This document shows, piece by piece, positions 6,485-10,819 of a stretch of 10,819 nucleotides of DNA. Below the pieces are notes generated by a model. It did not search any database. It had not been told where the DNA came from and saw only the letters and a list, made by a program, of their open reading frames with translations. This stretch comes from JAZKSG01 sp036626215 (GTDB lineage: Archaea > Thermoplasmatota > E2 > DHVEG-1): positions 1 through 10,819 of the forward strand of contig JAZKSG010000039.1 of assembly GCA_036626215.1 (NCBI GenBank), given 5' to 3'. The first letter of the stretch is position 1; each line of letters begins with the position of its first letter. A program made the position numbers and the translations under genes.

Positions 6485-7117
6485 TTATACCTCCTTTTTT
6501 CTTGTTTTAGACCAATCCTTAGCTGGTTTAATCTTCTTTAGAAGATCGACCCTGCCTTTCTTCTTCAGGGTCTTATAAATCCTGTCCCAGACGCAATCCA
6601 TCTCCCCCTCGATTTCACATTTTCCATCAACAGATCCACCACAAGGACCATTCAACATATTTTTTGGGCATAAAGCAATAGGACAAAAACCACCAAAAGC
6701 ATCAACTATACATTTTCCACACATTTCACACTGTTTCTTAAAAGAATTCAGCCGACTAATCTCACCTAAAAAAAATGTATCAAGACCCGCAACCACATCT
6801 TTGTCATCTAAAACCTTAGAGACAGTTTGAACACCATTCCCACAAGCTAAAACCAAAACAACCTCTGAATCCACTAACTCCCCTCTATGTTCTCTAAAAA
6901 GACGTTTATCATTTTGAAGATGACAAGCAGGATCCAAAATCACAGAGCCACACACTTTGTTTCCCTCTTCTTTCAATTTTTTCTTCATATCTTCAACTTC
7001 TTCTCTTCCACCAGTATGGCATAAATCAGCACATTCATCGCAACCTACAACAAAAACAGATCTCCCGTCAACTTTCTGTAGAATGTCTTTAAAATCCTTC
7101 TGAGAGGTAATAATCAT
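6485..7117 (-). CDS. metV: MetV-like cysteine-rich partner subunit of methylenetetrahydrofolate reductase
   Basis: Partner of MetF, 210 residues from ATG 7117. The N-terminal half (about 19-95) has GCDECADLCHTGG (C26, C29, C33), DPACH (C65) and an ACGNG turn (C92), a small Rossmann-like metal-binding module. The C-terminal half (130-177) carries the signature array CxxCGxC (130-136), CPIALCPK (145, 150), NGPCGG (159), C167 and C175. This is the pattern of the methylene-THF reductase C-terminal domain, thought to bind zinc or iron-sulfur clusters. In acetogens MetV forms a complex with MetF and passes electrons to it (family knowledge). The frame is open to 7195, but a TATA box centred near 7142 puts transcription start on the ATG itself, so I prefer a leaderless start. 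First gene of the metV-metF operon; no hdrA, rnfC2 or other electron-input gene is adjacent. Confidence 0.9.
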   Translation of the reverse strand: MIITSQKDFKDILQKVDGRSVFVVGCDECADLCHTGGREEVEDMKKKLKEEGNKVCGSVILDPACHLQNDKRLFREHRGELVDSEVVLVLACGNGVQTVSKVLDDKDVVAGLDTFFLGEISRLNSFKKQCEMCGKCIVDAFGGFCPIALCPKNMLNGPCGGSVDGKCEIEGEMDCVWDRIYKTLKKKGRVDLLKKIKPAKDWSKTRKKEV

Positions 7118-7134
7118 AAAAACAACTAAAAAAA

Positions 7135-7149
7135 GAATATTTTTAAAAC
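7135..7149 (-). promoter_or_regulatory. TATA box of metV-metF
   Basis: The minus strand reads GTTTTAAAAATATTC, centred 25 bp upstream of the metV ATG at 7117. There is no Shine-Dalgarno sequence before that ATG, consistent with a leaderless transcript. Confidence 0.5.
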
Positions 7150-7231
7150 ATTCGGTTAAAAAAATGTCACATTTTTCTACCCAAAAAGAAAACACTTATC
7201 ATCAGCTGTTGACCTAATATTTCTATGAAAA

Positions 7232-7241
7232 TATCTAAATA
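7232..7241 (+). promoter_or_regulatory. Possible TATA element of the phosphoglucose/phosphomannose isomerase gene
   Basis: ATCTAAATAC would place transcription start near 7262, about 30 nt before the ATG and upstream of the GAGGGAG ribosome-binding site (7276-7282). Weak TATA match. The 175-bp gap holds both divergent promoters and nothing else I can identify. Confidence 0.3.
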
Positions 7242-7292
7242 CAGTCCAAATAATTACATAAACAAAAAAAATGTTGAGGGAGAATCTTCTTA

Positions 7293-8351
7293 ATGTTAGA
7301 TGATTTAAAAAAAATTTCAGAGATAGACAGATCAGGGATGCTTGAAGATGTAGAAAAATTTCCAGATCAGATAAAAGAAACAAAAGAAATCGTACAAAAA
7401 ACAAGTCTTGAAAAACTCTACAAAATAGACGATATCATAATAACTGGTATGGGTGGATCAGCAATATCTGGTGACATACTGCAGACTTTTCTATCAAACA
7501 AAATTGATATACCTATTTTTGTAAATCGTAGATACGACCTGCCTAGATGGACCAATAAAAACACTCTTGTATTTGTACAGAGCTACTCTGGAAACACAGA
7601 AGAAACATTAAGCGCTTTCAAACATGCTTACCAAAAAAAATGTCAGATAATAGCTATAACCTCTGGAGGAAAACTACAGGAGCATTGTAAAAAACGTGAG
7701 ATACCTTATATCCAAATACCCGGTGGTTTTCAACCTAGAGCAGCAACGGCTTATCTACTCTTTTCGTCTTTATTTGCTCTAAAAAAAACAGGTATATTCA
7801 AAAAAATACCTCAATCTGAGATAGATGAAACAATAGATCTGGCTGAGGAGATAAGGAATCGAAACAAAAAAGATGTTGAAACAGATAAAAACTATGCGAA
7901 ACGTATAGCCACTAAGATACATGGTAAGATACCACAAATCTATGGATGGGACATCTATAATCCTATAGCTCTAAGATGGAGACAACAGTTCAACGAAAAC
8001 AGCAAAGTGATAGCTAGATGTGACGAAGTATCAGAGTGTACCCATAACGATCTAGTTGGATGGTCAAGTAACCCAGAGGCATCCAAAAATTTCAGCTGTA
8101 TCCTGTTTAGAGATGATAAAAGAGAATCTGTATATCTAAAGAAAAGACTTGATTTTATGAAAAAACTGTATAACGATGTCGCTGCCAATGTCATAGAGAT
8201 CTCCATAAAAGGAGAAAAACGACTATCTAAAATGATGTACGCAATGTATATAGGCGATTTCATCAGCTGTTACCTCGCTATATTACGAAAAACAGATCCA
8301 ACCCCCGTAGACATTATAGATGAGTTAAAAGAAGAGTTATCAAAAATATAG
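7293..8351 (+). CDS. Bifunctional phosphoglucose/phosphomannose isomerase
   Basis: Interconverts glucose 6-phosphate or mannose 6-phosphate with fructose 6-phosphate; cytosolic, linking glycolysis/gluconeogenesis to mannose-based glycan supply. The 352-residue protein has two SIS domains. Visible: GMGGSAISGD (52-61), the SIS phosphate-binding loop SYSGNTEET (97-105), GGFQPRAATAY (144-154, R149), FNENSK (E235) and ECTHNDLVGW (H251). R149, E235 and H251 correspond to the catalytic Arg, Glu and His described for the Pyrobaculum enzyme. A C-terminal DPTPVDIIDELK holds K346, the likely catalytic Lys. Length is slightly above the usual 300-330. ATG 7293 has GGGAG 10 nt upstream. It is divergent from metV and followed by a T8 terminator. 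The match to the archaeal/bacterial PGI/PMI family rather than classical Pgi is clear. Confidence 0.94.
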   Translation: MLDDLKKISEIDRSGMLEDVEKFPDQIKETKEIVQKTSLEKLYKIDDIIITGMGGSAISGDILQTFLSNKIDIPIFVNRRYDLPRWTNKNTLVFVQSYSGNTEETLSAFKHAYQKKCQIIAITSGGKLQEHCKKREIPYIQIPGGFQPRAATAYLLFSSLFALKKTGIFKKIPQSEIDETIDLAEEIRNRNKKDVETDKNYAKRIATKIHGKIPQIYGWDIYNPIALRWRQQFNENSKVIARCDEVSECTHNDLVGWSSNPEASKNFSCILFRDDKRESVYLKKRLDFMKKLYNDVAANVIEISIKGEKRLSKMMYAMYIGDFISCYLAILRKTDPTPVDIIDELKEELSKI

Positions 8352-8361
8352 TCAATAAAGA

Positions 8362-8369
8362 TTTTTTTT
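8362..8369 (+). terminator. Oligo-T terminator after the isomerase gene
   Basis: A T8 run begins 10 nt after the TAG stop. No convincing hairpin. Confidence 0.5.
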
Positions 8370-8397
8370 GAATCAATGAGTGTTATACTAATAAAGT

Positions 8398-8410
8398 AAG
8401 TTTAAATAAC
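8398..8410 (+). promoter_or_regulatory. Possible TATA box of the PAS-protein gene
   Basis: AAGTTTAAATAAC, centred near 8405, predicts transcription from about 8430, 24 nt before the first ATG (8454) and 66 nt before the second (8496). Confidence 0.4.
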
Positions 8411-8453
8411 TAAAAACACATTTCACATTATTGATAAAACAATTTTGAGTTGA

Positions 8454-10070
8454 ATGAGTAGGATAGAACCTCTTACATTCATTTTGGGATGCAACATGTT
8501 AGAAAAAGAAAAGAAAAAAGATTTTTTATCAGAGTCGTCAGACGGTCGTTACAGGACTTTATTTGAGCAGGTCAACGCCGCAGTTTTTCTAACTGATCTA
8601 GAGGGAGAAATTATAGAAGCTAACTGGCGTTCCTGTGAACTGTTAGGTTACAGTTGGGAAGAACTATCTGATATTTCTCTTCAAAACATTTTTCCCAGCG
8701 ACGTCGAGTGGGAACCTTTGATGGAGGAGATATCCTCTAAAGGAGGGCTTAATTTTGAATCTAGAAACGTTAGGAAGGATGGATCTACTCTACCAGTGGA
8801 TGTAAGTGTTTCTCTTTTCACTGTAAATAATAAACCTGTTATGCTTACTTTGATAAGAGATATAACAGATCGTAAAAAAGCAGAAAAAAAACTGAAGGCA
8901 TCTGAAGAAAGATATAGATCTATCTTTGAAAACTCTGCTGTAGCTATAACGATCTCTGATGAACAAGAAAGAATTATCGATTGGAATGAATACACTGAGA
9001 AAATGTTGGGTAAGACCGAAGAGGAGTTATATAAAACTCCAGTCAAAGAACTCTATCCTTCAGATGAATGGATGAAGATAAGAGATGAAAAAATTCGTGA
9101 GAAAGGTATGCAGCATCATCTTGAAACAAAGATGATTAAGAAAAATGGGGATCTTCTAGATGTCGATCTTTCTGTTAGTGTCATAAAAGATTCCGAGAAT
9201 AGCCCTGTTGGTTCTATTGGAGTCATCAGAGATATTTCTGATCGTAAAAAAGCAGAACGGAAACTTAAGGAGAGTGAAGAGAAGTATAGAAGTTTATTCG
9301 AAAGTACTGTTGATGGCACCTTTGTACTTGATTCCAGAGGAGAAATAGTTGATATCAATAGCCGCGCTCTTGAAATGTTTGGTTTAGATAAAGAAGAAGT
9401 TACCGGTGAGAATTTTTTAAGTATGGATCTACTAACTCCTAAATCTCTCCCTATAGTGGTTAAACAATTTGGTGATCTATTATCCGATAAAGAAGCCAAA
9501 ACCCAGGAGACAGAAATCCAGAATAAAAATGGTAACATTTTGAATGTAGAAATTAGTTCCTTCTTCTTGGTTACACGTCAGGATAACGAGGTTGATAATT
9601 TTGTTGTAGTAGTTAGAGATATAAGTGATCGTAAAGAAGCAGAGATTAAACTTGCTAAGGAACATAGTTTACTCCAGACTTTATTGGATAATGTACCGGA
9701 TAGCATTTACTTTAAAGATGAGCAAAACCGTTTTATCTTAGTTAATAAAGCTAAGGCTAGACATCATGATGTAGAGCCTGAAGATATGATTGGTAAAACA
9801 GATTTTGATTTTATGCCTGAAGATGAAGCTAGGCGTTCCTTTGAAGATGATAACAAAGTTCTGAATACTGGTAAATTTATCATCGATAAAGTAGAGAAAA
9901 TAACTCGGAAAGATGGTTCTAAACATTGGGTTTCCGTTACAAAGGTTCCTCGTTTTGATGAAGATGGAAACATTATTGGTACTGCAGGGATATCTAGAGA
10001 TGTAACTCGGTGGATAAAGATTGAGCAGAAGTTATCTGAAATGAATGACAGCAAGATAGAGATAACATAA
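8454..10070 (+). CDS. Four-PAS-domain sensory protein without a kinase or other output domain
   Basis: Signal-sensing protein, apparently cytosolic (no membrane segment). Four PAS/PAC units follow each other: about 32-138, 153-263, 278-392 and 407-518. Each begins with a (E)RYRSxFE-like line and ends with RDITDRKKAE-type PAC motifs (136-144, 259-267, 388-396; the last is degenerate, RDVTRWIKIE, 515-524). The short charged linkers, e.g. KKAEKKLKASEERYRSIFE, should form signalling helices. After PAS4 only about 20 residues remain (EQKLSEMND...), where a HisKA domain would usually start; no H-box, HATPase, GGDEF or receiver sequence follows in any frame before the next gene. It may signal by protein contact or be a kinase that lost its catalytic half. 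Start uncertain: ATG 8454 lacks a Shine-Dalgarno; ATG 8496 (residue 15) has a weak GGGA upstream and gives a more typical charged N-terminus. Confidence 0.85.
   Translation: MSRIEPLTFILGCNMLEKEKKKDFLSESSDGRYRTLFEQVNAAVFLTDLEGEIIEANWRSCELLGYSWEELSDISLQNIFPSDVEWEPLMEEISSKGGLNFESRNVRKDGSTLPVDVSVSLFTVNNKPVMLTLIRDITDRKKAEKKLKASEERYRSIFENSAVAITISDEQERIIDWNEYTEKMLGKTEEELYKTPVKELYPSDEWMKIRDEKIREKGMQHHLETKMIKKNGDLLDVDLSVSVIKDSENSPVGSIGVIRDISDRKKAERKLKESEEKYRSLFESTVDGTFVLDSRGEIVDINSRALEMFGLDKEEVTGENFLSMDLLTPKSLPIVVKQFGDLLSDKEAKTQETEIQNKNGNILNVEISSFFLVTRQDNEVDNFVVVVRDISDRKEAEIKLAKEHSLLQTLLDNVPDSIYFKDEQNRFILVNKAKARHHDVEPEDMIGKTDFDFMPEDEARRSFEDDNKVLNTGKFIIDKVEKITRKDGSKHWVSVTKVPRFDEDGNIIGTAGISRDVTRWIKIEQKLSEMNDSKIEIT
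8868..9643 (+). repeat. Degenerate internal repeat at the PAC-linker junctions of the PAS gene
   Basis: The 18-mer GATCGTAAAAAAGCAGAA occurs identically at 8868-8885 and 9240-9257. A 17-mer with one mismatch (GATCGTAAAGAAGCAGA) lies at 9627-9643. The flanking sequence also resembles itself (e.g. GAAAGATATAGATCTATC against GAGAAGTATAGAAGTTTA). This marks duplication of a PAS-linker unit inside the gene, not a mobile repeat. Confidence 0.7.
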
Positions 10071-10073
10071 CAA

Positions 10074-10079
10074 TTTTTT
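10074..10079 (+). terminator. Short oligo-T terminator after the PAS-protein gene
   Basis: A T6 run begins 4 nt after the TAA stop, upstream of the next gene's own promoter. Short, so read-through is possible. Confidence 0.35.
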
Positions 10080-10090
10080 AAAAAAATCGT

Positions 10091-10111
10091 TTGTGTCATA
10101 TATTTACACAA
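10091..10111. promoter_or_regulatory. Inverted repeat TTGTGT-N9-ACACAA upstream of the winged-helix regulator gene
   Basis: Perfect 6-bp arms around an AT-rich spacer (CATATATTT), immediately upstream of a second, longer palindrome. Possible upstream operator half of an autoregulatory region. Confidence 0.4.
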
Positions 10112-10113
10112 CC

Positions 10114-10137
10114 GTTATATGTTATAAAACACATAAC
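10114..10137. promoter_or_regulatory. 24-bp imperfect palindrome overlapping the TATA box of the winged-helix regulator gene
   Basis: GTTATATGT-TATAAA-ACACATAAC pairs at 10 of 12 positions about its centre. The AT-rich core (TTATATG or TTATAAAA) is also the best TATA box: centred at about 10119-10126 it predicts transcription at about 10144-10151, next to the ATG at 10152. A dimer bound here would block TBP, so autorepression is plausible (inferred). Confidence 0.5.
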
Positions 10138-10151
10138 ATAGAAATAGCTAT

Positions 10152-10502
10152 ATGAGAATCAAAGAACCTACTAAAGAAATGGATTGTGAAGATGCCATAA
10201 AATGTATTTTTAACCTAAACGAACGAGATATACAAATTTTTAAAAAGCTAAGAGAAACAGGGGAGATAAACGCATCTGATTTAGCGAAAAAAGTCGGTAA
10301 AGAGAGGAGTACAGTTTATCGCTCTTTACAAAAACTAGAAAAATGCGGAATGTGTGTAAAAGAAACTAAAACATTAGATCGTGGAGGATACTACCATATA
10401 TATAAATGTAGCCAAACTGAAAAAATAAAAAATAAAGCAAAAAAATGTTTGAATCAATGGCATCAAGATATGATCAAAAAAATAGAGATGCTCAACCAAT
10501 AA
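10152..10502 (+). CDS. Small winged-helix (TrmB/MarR-like) transcriptional regulator with a CxxC motif
   Basis: Probable DNA-binding repressor of 116 residues. Helix 1 begins near NERDIQIFKKL (23-33). The helix-turn-helix is ASDLAKKVGKERSTVYRSLQKL (41-62), where KERSTVYRSLQKL is the recognition helix. The wing follows (KETKTLDRGGYYHIYK, 70-85), typical of the TrmB N-terminal domain and ArsR/MarR-like archaeal regulators. Residues 88-114 form a charged helix (KIKNKAKKCLNQWHQDMIKKIEML), a likely dimerization coiled coil. There is no effector domain of the sugar-binding TrmB kind. Six cysteines are notable for such a small protein: C12, C18, C65 and C68 (CGMC, between recognition helix and wing), C86 and C99, so a redox or metal switch is possible. 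The ATG at 10152 appears leaderless. It is downstream of the PAS protein, same strand, 81 bp away, with its own promoter. Target genes unknown. Confidence 0.85.
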   Translation: MRIKEPTKEMDCEDAIKCIFNLNERDIQIFKKLRETGEINASDLAKKVGKERSTVYRSLQKLEKCGMCVKETKTLDRGGYYHIYKCSQTEKIKNKAKKCLNQWHQDMIKKIEMLNQ

Positions 10503-10520
10503 AAAAAAAATTAAAAAAAG

Positions 10521-10527
10521 TTTTTTT
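10521..10527 (+). terminator. Oligo-T terminator after the winged-helix regulator gene
   Basis: A T7 run 18 nt after the stop, preceded by A7 and G (a possible weak A/U hairpin, A7-G-T7). It faces the convergent surface-protein gene, for which no clear separate T-tract was found in the 75-bp gap. Confidence 0.45.
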
Positions 10528-10577
10528 AGATTATTAATTGAGTTTAAATCCTACACATTATGTTTCTATATATTTCT

Positions 10578-10819
10578 TTATTTCAAATCTAGGTTGAAGA
10601 TTGATACTTCGATCTGGTCGCTATCGAGCATATTATCTGTTGAATCATATGCCTCTACTTTGATGGTATACTTACCAATTATTTTTTCATCCCACGTCCA
10701 TTTATATGGCGCAGTTGTATCCTCATGTTTTAGACGGTTATCTATATAGAAAGATACTTGTTTTATTTGAACATCATCGTCTTGTGATTGCAATGAGGTT
10801 TCAATGTCTATTCCACCTA
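10578..10819 (-). CDS. C-terminal Ig-like domain of a cell-surface protein (partial, N-terminus off the right edge)
   Basis: The frame stays open from the TAA at 10578-10580 to the right edge, so this is the last 80 or so residues of a larger protein. The sequence runs IKQVSFYIDNRLKHEDTTAP, then YKWTWDEKIIGKYTIKVEAYDSTDN, then a short strand ending IEVSIFN. This is the characteristic line of the bacterial Ig-like domain (Big_9-like: V-FYIDG-L...D..APY-W-WD...G.YTI.V.AYD..GN....I.V.IFN). It is common as C-terminal or tandem adhesive modules in archaeal and bacterial surface proteins and secreted peptidases. No membrane anchor follows it; the protein ends 4 residues after IFN. What lies N-terminal is unknown. 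Confidence 0.8.
   Translation of the reverse strand, partial: GGIDIETSLQSQDDDVQIKQVSFYIDNRLKHEDTTAPYKWTWDEKIIGKYTIKVEAYDSTDNMLDSDQIEVSIFNLDLK

Noticed and set aside
7196..7292. A regulatory RNA or riboswitch in the metV/isomerase divergent gap
   Set aside because: metV appears leaderless and the isomerase leader is about 30 nt; no stable structure or conserved motif is visible.
7955..8263. Minus-strand open frame of 102 codons inside the isomerase gene
   Set aside because: Antisense to conserved PGI/PMI motifs (E235, H251); no independent support.
8681..9538. Two open frames of 121 and 140 codons on the minus strand inside the PAS gene
   Set aside because: They are antisense to well-supported PAS coding sequence, give low-complexity Ser/Leu-rich products, and have no promoter or ribosome-binding site.
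1..10819. CRISPR array, tRNA, rRNA, insertion sequence or prophage genes
   Set aside because: No regularly spaced repeats, cloverleaf sequences, transposase motifs or phage proteins were found; the poly-A/T runs are terminators and general AT richness.

Overview
The window looks archaeal. It is AT-rich, promoters look like archaeal TATA boxes (several placed for leaderless or near-leaderless mRNAs), most genes end in oligo-T tracts, and several proteins are close to archaeal families. Examples are the SDR-type threonine dehydrogenase, which resembles the Thermoplasma enzyme, and the archaeal fused phosphoglucose/phosphomannose isomerase. A euryarchaeal, Thermoplasmata-like lineage is my best guess from recalled protein resemblance only. 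No rRNA, tRNA, CRISPR array or transposase was seen.

Left part, minus strand: feoA -> feoB -> a DtxR/MntR-type metal regulator (cut by the left edge) form one tight operon with a 4-bp overlap and a 6-bp gap. A perfect 16-bp palindrome sits at the predicted start site in front of feoA. The layout suggests an Fe(II) uptake operon with its own metal-sensing repressor as last gene. Next come, still on the minus strand, a FbaB-type class I fructose-bisphosphate aldolase, an SDR-type L-threonine 3-dehydrogenase, and a secreted protein with 13 N-glycosylation sequons, each apparently with its own promoter and terminator.

Middle: metV -> metF (minus strand, 3-bp gap, apparently leaderless metV) encode a methylenetetrahydrofolate reductase and its cysteine-rich partner, i.e. 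the methyl-branch reductase of a folate-type one-carbon pathway. Divergent from them is the phosphoglucose/phosphomannose isomerase on the plus strand. Together with the aldolase it points to sugar-phosphate (gluco- or glycolytic) metabolism.

Right part: a four-PAS protein with no output domain, then a small winged-helix regulator with a CxxC motif and a promoter full of inverted repeats, both on the plus strand. At the right edge, on the minus strand, is the C-terminal Ig-like domain of a surface protein that continues outside the window.

All intergenic gaps are under 300 bases; they hold the promoters, operators and terminators listed. The window is mostly ordinary core metabolism. The best leads are the feo operator/regulator pair, the MetVF pair in an archaeon, the sequon-dense secreted protein, and the PAS-only / CxxC-regulator neighbourhood.
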